Below, piece by piece: positions 1 through 8,942 of a stretch of DNA of 64,000 nucleotides; position 1 is the first letter of the stretch, and every line of letters begins with the position of its first letter. The notes under the pieces are model-generated. The model ran no database searches, was not told the DNA's origin, and was given only the letters and a program-made list of their open reading frames with translations. The stretch is taken from NCBI GenBank assembly GCA_963819695.1, contig CAWFXD010000001.1, forward strand, positions 1,674,001-1,738,000, in the 5' to 3' direction. The translations under genes and the position numbers were made by a program. The DNA comes from DASZIT01 sp963819695 (GTDB taxonomy: Bacteria > Actinomycetota > Acidimicrobiia > Acidimicrobiales > RAAP-2).

Positions 1-1
1 C

Positions 2-820
2 AGCGTCCTGATTGCCCACATCGCCGCTCACACCCGGACCATCCGGCTGGGGGCGGGAGGTGTCATGCTTCCCAACCACTCCCCGCTGGTCATCGCCGAG
101 CAGTTCGGCACCCTCGAGACGCTGCATCCCGGGCGGATCGATCTCGGTTTGGGGCGGGCCCCGGGCACCGACCAGAACACCATGCGGGCCATGCGCCACG
201 ACGGGAGTGAATCGGACCGGTTTCCCCAGGATGTGCTGGAGCTCCAGGGATACCTGTCCGGGCGCACCCGGGTTCCGGGGGTGGATGCCACCCCGGGAAA
301 GGGCACCAATGTGCCGCTGTACATCCTGGGTTCGTCCCTGTTCGGGGCGACCCTGGCTGCGGCTCTCGGATTGCCCTACTCGTTCGCATCGCATTTCGCC
401 CCCGACGCGCTGCAGACCGCGGTGGCGTCCTACCGCCGTGAGTTCCAACCCTCCGAGCAGCTCGAGCGGCCCTACGTCATCGCCGGGGTCAACGCCATCG
501 TGGCCGAATCCGAGGAGGAGGCCCAGTCGCAGTACCGGGTGTCCCGGCGCCAGCGGGTGGCCCGCCTCCTCGGCCCCCACCGCCAGTACACCGACGAGGA
601 GGCCGACGCCATCCTCGAGTCACCCCAGGGCCAGCAACTCGCCAAAATGATGCGGTACTCGGCGGTGGGAACCCCGGCGACGGCCCGGGCCTATCTGGAG
701 GAGTTCGCTGGGCACGCCGACGCCGACGAGCTGATCGTGGCTCATCTGGCATCGTCGGTGGAGACCCGCCTTCGCTCGGTGGAACTCCTGGCCGACGTCA
801 GCGCACCGGTGTCCGCCTAG
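2..820 (+). CDS. LLM-class (luciferase-like) flavin-dependent oxidoreductase, 5' end outside window
   Basis: The reading frame is open from base 2, so the N-terminus lies before the window; 272 residues remain. The visible start (VLIAHIAAHTRTIRLGAGGV, then MLPNHSPLVIAEQFGTLE) is the conserved TIM-barrel segment of bacterial luciferase-like monooxygenases, followed by HPGRIDLGLGRAPGTD. These enzymes use FMN or F420 to oxidise or reduce small substrates; the substrate cannot be read from sequence. The C-terminal part (residues about 150-270) is the usual helical end of the family. It converges on the ABC transporter operon, with 39 bases between the two stop codons. Confidence in the family is high; FMN versus F420 use is undecided. 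Confidence 0.9.
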   Translation, partial: SVLIAHIAAHTRTIRLGAGGVMLPNHSPLVIAEQFGTLETLHPGRIDLGLGRAPGTDQNTMRAMRHDGSESDRFPQDVLELQGYLSGRTRVPGVDATPGKGTNVPLYILGSSLFGATLAAALGLPYSFASHFAPDALQTAVASYRREFQPSEQLERPYVIAGVNAIVAESEEEAQSQYRVSRRQRVARLLGPHRQYTDEEADAILESPQGQQLAKMMRYSAVGTPATARAYLEEFAGHADADELIVAHLASSVETRLRSVELLADVSAPVSA

Positions 821-859
821 CCCCGAGCCGCTCCGACACCGGGGTTGGCGACCGTCCCG

Positions 860-1825
860 TCAGTGCAGTCGGACCCTCGGATCGAGTACCGCGTAGAAGA
901 TGTCCACGAAGATGTTGGCAACCACCACCGAAGCCGAGGCGACGATCACGATGCCGATGATCACCGGCAGATCCTGATTGTTGATGGCCTGCACCGCGGT
1001 GTAGCCGAGGCCCGGCATCCCGAACACCGTCTCGGTCACGATCGCCCCGCCGGCCAGGACGCCCAGGTCGATACCGAATTGGCTGATCACCGGCGTGAGG
1101 GCGGAGCGCAGCGCATGCCGGTAGATCACCCGGGTCTCGGACAGGCCCTTGGAACGGGCGGTCCGGACATAGTCCTCGTTCAGCACATCCAGCATCGAGC
1201 CTCGGGTGAGCCGGGTGTAGGCGGCGGCGGACACCAACGACAGGGTGATCCAGGGCAGTACCAGGCCTTCGAACCATTTCAAGGGGTTAGCCGTCAGGTA
1301 GGTATAGCCGGCCCCGGGGAACAGGTGGATCCCGTGTAGCGCAAACTGGTAGTAGAAGACGTAGAGCAAGAGCAAGCCGAGCACGAATGAGGGCATCGAG
1401 TAGAAGAACAGCGCCAGCACGGTGACAATCCGATCCCAGATCGAACGGCTGCGCACCGCCGAGAGGACTCCGGAAAGCACCCCGATGATCAACCAGATCA
1501 CCGCGGCACCGACGGCCAGCGACAGGGTGATCGGGTAGGCCTCCTTGAGGACGGTGGTGACCGCCTGACCGTGGTAGTAGGAGTAGCCCAGGTTGCCGTG
1601 CAGCAGGCCGTCGAGGAAGTGCCAGTACTGGGTGGTCAGGGGCCGGTCGAGCAGCAGCCGGTGGGATATCTCGGCCACCGTCTTGGCGTTCGCCTGGCGC
1701 CCGGCCAGTCTTTGGGCCACGTTGGCCCGCCCCGGACCGACATAGAAGATGAGGAAGACGACGATGGTGACGACGAACATCACGAAGACTCCGAGAAGCA
1801 CCCGCCGGATGAGGAAACGAACCAC
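860..1825 (-). CDS. ABC transporter permease, DppB/OppB type
   Basis: Inner-membrane permease of 321 residues. It has the N-terminal helix MVRFLIRRVLLGVFVMFVVT and the BPD_transp_1 domain with about six membrane segments. The EAA loop, which docks to the ATPase, reads YVRTARSKGLSETRVIYRHALRS in pieces around residues 215-238. It is the last gene of a minus-strand operon ordered substrate-binding protein, ATPase, ATPase, permease C, permease B, 8 bases after the preceding permease. Systems of this layout import peptides, nickel or glycosides; the substrate is not evident. Confidence 0.93.
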   Translation of the reverse strand: MVRFLIRRVLLGVFVMFVVTIVVFLIFYVGPGRANVAQRLAGRQANAKTVAEISHRLLLDRPLTTQYWHFLDGLLHGNLGYSYYHGQAVTTVLKEAYPITLSLAVGAAVIWLIIGVLSGVLSAVRSRSIWDRIVTVLALFFYSMPSFVLGLLLLYVFYYQFALHGIHLFPGAGYTYLTANPLKWFEGLVLPWITLSLVSAAAYTRLTRGSMLDVLNEDYVRTARSKGLSETRVIYRHALRSALTPVISQFGIDLGVLAGGAIVTETVFGMPGLGYTAVQAINNQDLPVIIGIVIVASASVVVANIFVDIFYAVLDPRVRLH

Positions 1826-1833
1826 GACTGCTC

Positions 1834-2802
1834 CTACTTGTAGAGTTGCTCGGCTCGGGGATCGAGGGCGTCGCGCAGCCCGTCACCAAAGATATTGAAC
1901 GCCACCGTGGTGATGAGCAGGGCGAGGCTCGGAAACAGCAGGTACCACCAGGCCTGCTGGTAGATCTGCTGGGCCCCGGAGATCATCGTCCCCCAGTCGG
2001 CAGTCGGAGGGGGCACCCCGACGCCCAGGAATGACAGCGAGGCCTCGATCACGATGGTGACCGGGATCAACAGGGTGGCGTAGACGATGATCGGCGCCAC
2101 GATGTTGGGCAGGATGTCGATGAACATGATCCGCCAAGGGCCGGCCCCCAGGGCCCGGGCGGCCTCGATGTACTCCTTCTCCCGCAGGGACAGCACCTGG
2201 CCGCGGACCACCCGGGCGACCGCCGCCCAGCCGAAGACGGCGATGACCACGATCACGATGGTCAGGCTCGGGTGGCTGATCGACACCAGCGAGATGGCGA
2301 ACAGCAGGAACGGGATCGACAGCACGATGTCGATGATTCGGGCGATGACGGTATCCACCACCCTGCCGAAATAGCCGGCCGCCAGTCCGAGCACGGTGCC
2401 GAGGACGACTTCAGCCAGCGTGGCGACCACCCCGACGATCAGCGAGATCCGGGCGCCGTAGGCGATGCGCACCAGGATGTCCCGGCCCTGGTCGTCGGTG
2501 CCCAGGAGGAATTGGTTGTTGGGGCCCACCGGCAGGCCGTCGGGGGTCAGCCCGGTGCTCCGGAATTGCTCGTAGACCCCGTGTCCGGTAAGGGCAGCGA
2601 TCACCGGCGCAAAGATCGCCACCAGGATGACCAGCACCACCACCCCGAGGGCGATGAGCGAGGCCCGGTCCCGCCGGAGTCGCTCGTAGGCCAGCCGCCA
2701 CGGACTCCGACCTTCGATGATGCTGGCGGCCGCCCCCTCGGGTGGGGGAGCCTCGGAGGAGACCAGGGCATCCTCGATGGCGACGCTGTCGCCGGGACTC
2801 AT
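1834..2802 (-). CDS. ABC transporter permease, DppC/OppC type
   Basis: Second permease of the importer, 322 residues from the chosen start. Near residue 47 it carries the RRDRASLIALG entry to the first membrane helix, then a periplasmic loop containing LLGTDDQGRDILVRIAYGAR, the classic OppC/DppC signature. The EAA loop lies near residue 200 (KEYIEAARALGAGPWRIMF). I chose the ATG at 2802 (MSPGDSVAIE) because it follows the upstream ATPase stop by 22 bases and has a GAGGAG element before it. An earlier in-frame ATG at 2859 would overlap the ATPase gene by 35 bases. Confidence 0.92.
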   Translation of the reverse strand: MSPGDSVAIEDALVSSEAPPPEGAAASIIEGRSPWRLAYERLRRDRASLIALGVVVLVILVAIFAPVIAALTGHGVYEQFRSTGLTPDGLPVGPNNQFLLGTDDQGRDILVRIAYGARISLIVGVVATLAEVVLGTVLGLAAGYFGRVVDTVIARIIDIVLSIPFLLFAISLVSISHPSLTIVIVVIAVFGWAAVARVVRGQVLSLREKEYIEAARALGAGPWRIMFIDILPNIVAPIIVYATLLIPVTIVIEASLSFLGVGVPPPTADWGTMISGAQQIYQQAWWYLLFPSLALLITTVAFNIFGDGLRDALDPRAEQLYK

Positions 2803-2824
2803 GGACACGTCCCGCTCCTCTCGA

Positions 2825-3913
2825 TCACGTCGCTGGCGCTCCCTCTCCGGCAATGACACCCGGGCGGGACTCCATGACCTCCCCCGCCTCGACGGGGAAG
2901 TGGCAGGCGGTGACGTGGCTCGGTGGGTCGCCGAGGACCGGGATCAGGGCCGGATCGTCGACCGAGCACTTGGCTCGGGCCTTGGGGCATCGGGGGTGGA
3001 ACCGGCATCCGGACGGCGGGTCGATCGGCGAAGGTACGTCACCACTCAGGATGATCTGATGGCTGCCCACCTTCTGGTTGGGATCCGGCATCGGCACCGC
3101 CGACAGCAGGGCATTCGAATAGGGATGTCGGGGCACCTGGTAGACGTCCTCCACCGGGGCCAGCTCGACGATCTTCCCCAGGTACATCACCGCCACCCGA
3201 TCGCTCACGTGGCGGACCACCGACAGGTCGTGGGCGATGAAGATGTAGGTCAGGTTGAACTCGGACTGGAGGTCGGCCAACAGGTTGATGATCTGGGCCT
3301 GGATCGACACATCGAGTGCGGAGACCGGCTCGTCGCAGATGATGAGTTTGGGCCGGAGGGCCAGGGCCCGGGCCACCCCGATCCGCTGGCGCTGGCCACC
3401 GGAGAACTCGGCTGGGAACCGGTTGAAGTGCTCCGGCTTCAGCCCCACCAGTTCCATCACCTCCTGGACCCGCCTCTTTCTCTCGGCGCCGTCGGCGACG
3501 CCGTGGAGGGCGAACGGGTCGCCGATGATCGAGCCCACCCGTCGCCGGGGATTGAGCGACCCGTAGGGATCCTGGAAGATCATCTGCATCTCCCGGCGCA
3601 GCGGTCGCATCTGCCGGGCCGAGAGGTTGGTGATATCCCGCCCGTCGAAGTCGACCTCGCCATCGGACAGGTCCAAAAGGCGGGCGATGCAGCGAGCCAA
3701 TGTCGACTTTCCACATCCCGTCTCGCCGACCAGGCCGAGTGTCTCACCCCGGAACACCTCGAGGTCCACCCCGTCGACGGCATGCACCTGTTCGTGGCTC
3801 CGTCGGAAGGCGGAGGTGGACTGCACCGGGAAGTACTTCTTGAGGTCCTTGACCCTGACCAGTACCTCGCCGTCGGGGGCCGCGCCATGTTCTCCCGGTA
3901 TCCCGACGGTCAT
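2825..3913 (-). CDS. ABC transporter ATP-binding protein, OppF/DppF type
   Basis: Cytoplasmic ATPase, 362 residues. Motifs in order: Walker A GETGCGKST near residue 64, Q-loop MIFQDPYGSLNPRR, ABC signature FSGGQRQRIGVARAL, Walker B LIICDEPVSALD and the H-loop FIAHDLSVV. The C-terminal extension (RHPYSNALLSAVPMPDP and CRFHPRCPKA) is the oligopeptide/dipeptide transporter domain, with its cluster of cysteines. It pairs with the neighbouring OppD-type ATPase, whose stop is only 10 bases upstream. Confidence 0.93.
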   Translation of the reverse strand: MTVGIPGEHGAAPDGEVLVRVKDLKKYFPVQSTSAFRRSHEQVHAVDGVDLEVFRGETLGLVGETGCGKSTLARCIARLLDLSDGEVDFDGRDITNLSARQMRPLRREMQMIFQDPYGSLNPRRRVGSIIGDPFALHGVADGAERKRRVQEVMELVGLKPEHFNRFPAEFSGGQRQRIGVARALALRPKLIICDEPVSALDVSIQAQIINLLADLQSEFNLTYIFIAHDLSVVRHVSDRVAVMYLGKIVELAPVEDVYQVPRHPYSNALLSAVPMPDPNQKVGSHQIILSGDVPSPIDPPSGCRFHPRCPKARAKCSVDDPALIPVLGDPPSHVTACHFPVEAGEVMESRPGVIAGEGAPAT

Positions 3914-3923
3914 GACCGGGCCC

Positions 3924-4955
3924 TCATGGCCGGCTCGGGGTGGGCAACTCCTCGCCCACCACCTTGGTTCGCAGGGCAGTGCGTTCCACCAGGTCGGTGG
4001 TGAGCCAGCAGGCCGAGGTGTGGGTGGGGTTGCCGCCGACCTCGAACAGCGGTGGTTCCTCCACCCGGCAGCGATCCATCACGTACGGGCAACGGGGATG
4101 GAACGGGCAGCCGGCGGGCAAGTTGATCAGGCTGGGGGGTTGGCCGGGGATGGGGTGCAGCCGCTCCCGGACGCCGCCATAGGCGGGGAGCGACTGGAGC
4201 AGGCCCTCGGTGTAGGGGTGGTGACTGGCCCCGAAGATCTCGTAGCGGTCGGCCTTCTCCATGGCCGACCCGGCGTACATCACCACGACGTCGTCGGCGA
4301 CCTCGGCCACCACCCCGAGATCATGGGTGATGAGGATAATGGCCGTCCCGTACTCGTCCTGGAGCCGGCGCATCACCTCGAGCACCTGGGCCTGCACGGT
4401 GACATCCAGGGCGGTGGTCGGCTCGTCGGCGATGAGCAGCTTGGGGTTGAGCGACATGGCCATGGCGATCATCGCCCGCTGCCGCATGCCACCGGAGAAC
4501 TGGTGGGGGAAATCGTCGACTCGCCGATCCGGCTGGGGGATGCCGACCAGGCCCAGAAGCTCCACCGCCCGCTCCTTGGCCTTGGCCTTGGAGATGTCCT
4601 TGTGGTTGTTCCGGATCATCTCGACGATCTGCCAGCCCACCCGGTAGAAGGGATGGAGGCTGGACAACGGGTCCTGGAAGATCATGCCGACCTCGTCGCC
4701 CCGGACCGAACGAAGCGCCTTCTGGTCCATGGCCAGCAGATCCTTGCCTTCGAACATCGCCTGGCCGCTGACTCGGGCACCCCGGGTAAGTCCCATGATG
4801 GTCTGAGTGGCGACGCTCTTGCCGGAGCCGGACTCCCCGACGATCCCCAGGGTCTGGCCGGTCTCCACCCCGAACGACAGTCCGCGAACCGCCTGGACCA
4901 CCCCATCCGGCGTCGGGAAGGAAACGTGGAGATCGCTCACTTCGAGTAAGGGCAA
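3924..4955 (-). CDS. ABC transporter ATP-binding protein, OppD/DppD type
   Basis: Second ATPase of the importer, 343 residues. Walker A is GESGSGKSVATQTIMG, the Q-loop is MIFQDPLSSLHPFYRVG, the signature is FSGGMRQRAMIAMAM, Walker B is LLIADEPTTALD and the H-loop is LITHDLGVV. The OppD-type C-terminal domain follows (HHPYTEGLLQSLP, then CPFHPRCPYVMDRC). It is the second gene of the operon, about 110 bases after the substrate-binding protein gene; that gap is the only sizeable one in the operon. Confidence 0.93.
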   Translation of the reverse strand: MPLLEVSDLHVSFPTPDGVVQAVRGLSFGVETGQTLGIVGESGSGKSVATQTIMGLTRGARVSGQAMFEGKDLLAMDQKALRSVRGDEVGMIFQDPLSSLHPFYRVGWQIVEMIRNNHKDISKAKAKERAVELLGLVGIPQPDRRVDDFPHQFSGGMRQRAMIAMAMSLNPKLLIADEPTTALDVTVQAQVLEVMRRLQDEYGTAIILITHDLGVVAEVADDVVVMYAGSAMEKADRYEIFGASHHPYTEGLLQSLPAYGGVRERLHPIPGQPPSLINLPAGCPFHPRCPYVMDRCRVEEPPLFEVGGNPTHTSACWLTTDLVERTALRTKVVGEELPTPSRP

Positions 4956-5065
4956 TCTCCCTCCTCCCCTGATGCGCCGGCTGAGGCTGTGGTGCCAACC
5001 GACCGGCTTCCCGAAAACTAGCCCGAGAAGCGCGGTCGGGTGGCGACCACTGACTTAGTTGATGA

Positions 5066-6883
5066 TTATTTGCTGAGCCAGACGTTGGTCGGGTCGCTCT
5101 GCTCGTAGACCGCCATGTAGATGGCGTTATGGACCTGCGAGCCGTGGATCTCCGGCTGGTTGGGGGCGGTGATCGGGAAGATCGCCGCGTCCTTCATGGT
5201 CTCGATGTCGGCCTGGTGCCACAGGACTCCGGCGGCGGCTTCGGTCGGGGCCTTCAGCGCGGCATCGATGATCGGGTTGAGGGTCGGGTCGTTGAACAGC
5301 CCGAAGTTGGACGACGTCGGGGGGAGGACCCGTCCGTCGAACAGCGGTGGGAAGAACGACGCGGCGGCGTTGCCGTACCAGTCGGGTGACCATCCGGCCA
5401 GGGAGACGTCCCAGACCCCGCTGGTGGCGGTGTTCGGCTTCTCGAGGTACTTGGTGTAGAAGTCGGCGTTGGGCACCCCGACCCCGGTCACCGTGATGCC
5501 GATCTTGCCCAAGTCGGCCTGGATGGTCTGGAACATGCTGTTGCTGAGGGCGGAAGCGGGACGGTAGAGGAACTTGAGGGTGAGGCCACTCGAGTACCCC
5601 GCGGAAGCCAGCAGCTGCTTCGCCTTGTTCGGGTCGTAGGAGTACTGGTTGTAACTCGGAGCCGACCCGGTGATGCCCGGAGGCAGGATCTGGGTCAACG
5701 GTGGTGAGACCTGCGGTCCGCCGGCATCCTGGATCAGGTTGGTGCGGTTGAGGCCGTATTCGAGCGCCTGCCGGACGGCCAACTTGCCCAAGGCGCCACC
5801 GTTGTTGGGGGACTGGGTGTTGAAGACCACGTAGGGGTTGGTCGAGAACTCTGACTCGAGGCTCAATCTCGGGTCATTGGCCGCCAGCAGGGCCGGGATG
5901 TCATTGGGGGGCACGTAGCTGTCCCACTCCATGTCCGCTTGAGGCGAGTTGGTGAGGATCTGCTGTTGGATCGACGCCTGGGTGCCCGTCTCGTTCACGT
6001 CGATCTGATTGACGTAGGCCTTCCGGACCGGGTCGGTGCTCGACTTCCACACCGGGTTGCGGACGAAGTCGATCGACTTGCCCGGGTCGTAGGACTGGAC
6101 CTGGTAGGGACCGTCGGAGACGGTGTGCTGGGCGAGGTCATTGCTCCCGGGAAGGTAGTTGAGGAATTCCACCGGTGCGGGATCGAAGGCGTTGAGGCCC
6201 AGGATGTTGGTGAAGTAGGACGTCGGCTGGGTCAGCTGGAAGACAACCGTCTGCGGGTTGCTCGGGTCGACGGAGACCCCGGAGATGTTGTTGGCATCGA
6301 TGTACGCCTTCTGGGCCGCCGGGTCGGTGGCGGAGACATTCATGAACCCGGTGCAGAAGGCGGCGTAGCCGGCGATCAGGTTGCTGAAGTCGGGTTGGCC
6401 ACCGAACGGCTGGGTCGGATTGCAGGTCCGCTTCACGCCGAGCACCTCATCGGCCGCGGTGACCTGGCGGGGCGGGGTGGTGTTCCACATCGCACCGGTT
6501 CGGATGGTGATCGAGTAGGTCAAACCACCGTTGGTGACGGTCGGCATCGCGGTGGCCAGGTCGGCGACCGGCGTGGTGGTCTGTCCCTGAACCGCCGGAT
6601 AGGTGTACAGGCTCCGGGCCCACATCCGGAGACCCAGGTAGCCGACGGCGTAATAGCTGACGTTCGGGTCCATGAAGTCCACGTCGCCGGTCCCGAGCAT
6701 GGTGAGGGTGCCGCCCGTCACCGGGGTACCGGAAGAGTTTGCCGCGTAGCGCTGGTTCGGCAGTGCTCCGCTGGCGGTGGTCGTCGCGGTGCTCGAAGGC
6801 GTCGAGCTGCTGCAGGCGGCGGCCAATAAGCCCAAGCTGGTCGCCACCGCAATCAATGTCATCCAATGCTTCGAACGTCCCAT
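5066..6883 (-). CDS. ABC transporter substrate-binding lipoprotein, SBP_bac_5 family
   Basis: Extracytoplasmic solute receptor of the importer, 605 residues. It begins with a lipoprotein signal peptide (MGRSKHWMTLIAVATSLG, lipobox LAAAC, then a serine/threonine-rich linker). Family 5 features include GGTLTMLGTGDVDFMDP near the mature N-terminus, DGPYQVQSYDPGKSIDFVRN, and the C-terminal DVSLAGWSPDWYGNAA. The start has a strong ribosome site (GAGGAGG, 8 bases before ATG). It is the first gene of the operon, as is common for peptide and nickel importers. The ligand is unknown. Confidence 0.93.
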   Translation of the reverse strand: MGRSKHWMTLIAVATSLGLLAAACSSSTPSSTATTTASGALPNQRYAANSSGTPVTGGTLTMLGTGDVDFMDPNVSYYAVGYLGLRMWARSLYTYPAVQGQTTTPVADLATAMPTVTNGGLTYSITIRTGAMWNTTPPRQVTAADEVLGVKRTCNPTQPFGGQPDFSNLIAGYAAFCTGFMNVSATDPAAQKAYIDANNISGVSVDPSNPQTVVFQLTQPTSYFTNILGLNAFDPAPVEFLNYLPGSNDLAQHTVSDGPYQVQSYDPGKSIDFVRNPVWKSSTDPVRKAYVNQIDVNETGTQASIQQQILTNSPQADMEWDSYVPPNDIPALLAANDPRLSLESEFSTNPYVVFNTQSPNNGGALGKLAVRQALEYGLNRTNLIQDAGGPQVSPPLTQILPPGITGSAPSYNQYSYDPNKAKQLLASAGYSSGLTLKFLYRPASALSNSMFQTIQADLGKIGITVTGVGVPNADFYTKYLEKPNTATSGVWDVSLAGWSPDWYGNAAASFFPPLFDGRVLPPTSSNFGLFNDPTLNPIIDAALKAPTEAAAGVLWHQADIETMKDAAIFPITAPNQPEIHGSQVHNAIYMAVYEQSDPTNVWLSK

Positions 6884-7273
6884 AACGAACTCCTCCTCGT
6901 TCGGTGACCGGCAAAGATGCCGGGCACTGATGTGGATGTTTCAACCAGCCCTTTGCTGTGCAGAACGCGCGTGCACCGGCTGCCCGGAATTGGACTGGCC
7001 CGGTGCAGTCAGAGGAACGACTTTGGCGACCCGTCTTTGGATCGCTCCCGCTGAAGCAGTCGTGAGTTCAAGCACTGAAATCGAACCTAGCAGCGTTCGT
7101 CACGTAGATGTCATGCGAAAGTTACATAGCCGTTAAGTGCCCGTGAATTGTCCACAACCGCGAAGGGCTGTCATCCCCAAGCGCGTCCAACCTTCAACAA
7201 CTCGGATACCCGATTGCCGAGTCGATGAAACAATTGTCATCGCCAACGACAACGGTGGAGGGGCGGTTACGGG
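6884..7273. other. 390-base intergenic region upstream of the importer operon
   Basis: No coding region that I can support. The part near 6884-6990 is the leader of the ABC importer operon and contains a perfect small hairpin (6908-6923). The stretch 7060-7260 looks lower in GC than the surroundings, as expected for promoter DNA, but I could not settle on a -35/-10 pair. Confidence 0.6.
6908..6923 (-). promoter_or_regulatory. Small perfect hairpin in the importer operon leader
   Basis: CCGGCA, four-base loop AAGA, TGCCGG: a six-base-pair perfect inverted repeat just upstream of the ribosome site of the substrate-binding protein gene. It could be an operator or an mRNA stem. Short stems arise easily by chance in GC-rich DNA, so this is only an observation. 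Confidence 0.3.
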
Positions 7274-7780
7274 TCAGGCGGGGTGTTCGAACCCGTTTGG
7301 CGGGCCCTCCTGGGGTCCGAGGGTGGGCTCGAAGGCAACCGCATACCGATCGAATCGCAGCTTCCACGATCCGTCAGGGGTCTCTCCGGCCAGCTGGGCC
7401 AGGCAGTCCTCCCAGCCGGCGGCGTTGCGGGCGGCGAAACCATGGTCGAGCTCATCGGTCAGGACCAGGCGGGTGGCGCCGCCAGGTTGGGGAGTGAGGA
7501 CGAAGCGGAGCGTCTCCTCTCCCCAGGTGTAGGCCAGGAGCCGGGGCTCCTCGAACTCGAGCACGGTGCCGGTGAATGATGGTGCCTGGTTCTCTCGGAA
7601 GACGAAGGTCAGGGTGGCGCCGACCTTCCACTCGTCGGTGATGACGTCGGTCGGGAACCATCCCTCGAGCTCTTCCCGGTCGGTGAGCGACCGCCAGACC
7701 TCCTCCGGCGGGTGCGGCAGGAGGCGTTCGAACCGGACGACAGGTCGGGTTCCGTTGGTGTCGAGAATGGCGTCGGTCAT
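7274..7780 (-). CDS. SRPBCC (AHSA1-like) domain protein
   Basis: A 168-residue START-like/SRPBCC protein: RFERLLPHPPEEVWRSLTD, then LEGWFPTD, a central beta region (ATLTFVFRE) and LRFVLTPQPGGATRLVLTDE. Proteins of this type bind small hydrophobic ligands or act as co-chaperone-like proteins. The ATG at 7780 overlaps the ArsR stop codon as ATGA, so it is translationally coupled to the regulator. An in-frame start further upstream (7849) would lie inside arsR and is less likely. ArsR-SRPBCC pairs are very common in actinobacteria; the ligand is unknown. Confidence 0.88.
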   Translation of the reverse strand: MTDAILDTNGTRPVVRFERLLPHPPEEVWRSLTDREELEGWFPTDVITDEWKVGATLTFVFRENQAPSFTGTVLEFEEPRLLAYTWGEETLRFVLTPQPGGATRLVLTDELDHGFAARNAAGWEDCLAQLAGETPDGSWKLRFDRYAVAFEPTLGPQEGPPNGFEHPA

Positions 7781-8109
7781 GGCCGCTCTTTCTTTCGGGA
7801 TGGTTGGCTGCCGAGGTGGCGCTCGAGCCGGTCGAGGCTCTGGTCCCACAGCCAGCGGTAGGTGGCCAGCCAGGCATCGAGCTCGATCAGCGGTTCGGGG
7901 CGAATCCGGTAGAGCCGCCGCTGGGCGTCGACCCGCACATTGACCAGGCCGGAATCGCGAAGGACCCGAAGGTGCTTGGACACCGTCGGTTGGCTGACGT
8001 GCAAACCGACAACCAATTCGCCCACCGACCGCTCGCCGTCGCGGAGGAGATCGAGGATCTGTCGTCGGCTGGGTTCGGCCAGCACCTCGAGGGCTGCGTT
8101 CGGCGCCAT
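7777..8109 (-). CDS. ArsR-family winged-helix repressor
   Basis: A 110-residue HTH_20/ArsR regulator: LEVLAEPSRRQILDLLRDGE, then the recognition-helix region LHVSQPTVSKHLRVLRDSGL and the wing NVRVDAQRRLYRI. I see no cysteine metal site, so it belongs to the non-metal ArsR-SRPBCC class. Its promoter carries an inverted repeat over the -35 box, consistent with autorepression. The -10 box lies exactly six bases before the ATG, so the mRNA is probably leaderless. It is co-transcribed with the SRPBCC gene. Confidence 0.9.
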   Translation of the reverse strand: MAPNAALEVLAEPSRRQILDLLRDGERSVGELVVGLHVSQPTVSKHLRVLRDSGLVNVRVDAQRRLYRIRPEPLIELDAWLATYRWLWDQSLDRLERHLGSQPSRKKERP

Positions 8110-8115
8110 CCTTCG

Positions 8116-8153
8116 ATTATGCCGTCAGAGGTATATTCCTGTCAAGGCATATA
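8116..8153 (-). promoter_or_regulatory. arsR promoter and probable ArsR operator
   Basis: On the minus strand, TTGACA (8145-8140) and CATAAT (8121-8116) are separated by 18 bases, a near-consensus sigma-70-type promoter. The -10 ends six bases before the arsR ATG. An inverted repeat with arms TATATTCCT and AGGCATATA (8132-8153, one mismatch) covers the -35 box. This is a typical position for ArsR autoregulation; binding is inferred. Confidence 0.65.
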
Positions 8154-8167
8154 AATGCGGTGCACGA

Positions 8168-8921
8168 TTACTCCGACCGCGGGCCGGGTGCGTTACGGAA
8201 CCGGAAGGGTTCGCTCTGGCGTCCGGGGACCACGTACCAGCATTCACCGGTCCGGCCGCCGTCGATGATCGAAAAGAAGGCATCGACGACGTCGCTCACC
8301 TCCAGGATCGGGAAGTGGGTTTCATCGAGATAGGAACGGATGCCTTCGATGATGTCGGTGTCGGCGAACGAAGGGCAGAGCGCATTGATGGCGATGCCCT
8401 GGGATTCGTACTCGGCGGCCAACGACCGCACCAGACCCACCACCGCGTGCTTGTTGGCGACATAGATCGGATCCAGGGGCGGCGCCACGATCCCGGCCAT
8501 GCTGGCCGTGGCGACGATCTGACCTCCGCCGCCGGCCATCAGTGCGGGCAGGGCCGCGTGGATCCCGTAGACGACACCGTCAAGATTGATGGCCATGGCC
8601 CGGCGATACAGATCGACATCGAAATCGTCCCCGACTCCGCAACCGGTGGTCACTCCGGCATTCAGGTGGACGAGATCCAGACGACCGTGGGTCGACACCG
8701 CGACGTCGACCACGGCAGCCAAATCATCCGGCTCGCGCACATCGCACCGGACGAAGGTGGCACCCATGTCGGCGGCCACATCCTGGCCGACGGCTTCGTC
8801 GATATCAGCCAGGATGACCTTGGCCCCGGAGGCCTGCAGTCGCCGGGCGACGGCCGCCCCGATGCCGTTGCTCCCCCCGGTGACGAGAGCGACGCGGTCC
8901 TTCAGCTGTTCGAATTCCCAT
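8168..8921 (-). CDS. Short-chain dehydrogenase/reductase (SDR), frameshifted next to its start
   Basis: Classical SDR of about 250 residues. The Rossmann motif VALVTGGSNGIG lies near residue 10, the NAG motif is LNAGVTTG, and the catalytic Ser and Tyr-x3-Lys are seen in ATASMAG and YVANKHAVVGL. The dinucleotide-binding N-terminus has no ATG, GTG or TTG in frame. An ATG exists at 8921 but is one base out of frame. Removing one G from the GGG at 8919-8917 gives MEFEQLKDRVALVTGG, an ideal SDR start. I therefore give the joined span; a strict reading without correction would begin at the GTG at 8779 and lose the cofactor site. Substrate unknown. Confidence 0.82.
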
Positions 8922-8942
8922 CAGGTCTGGTGGACGGTTCGA

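Noticed and set aside
821..859. Terminator between the oxidoreductase and the ABC operon
   Set aside because: Only a five-base-pair stem with a large loop can be drawn; support is too weak.
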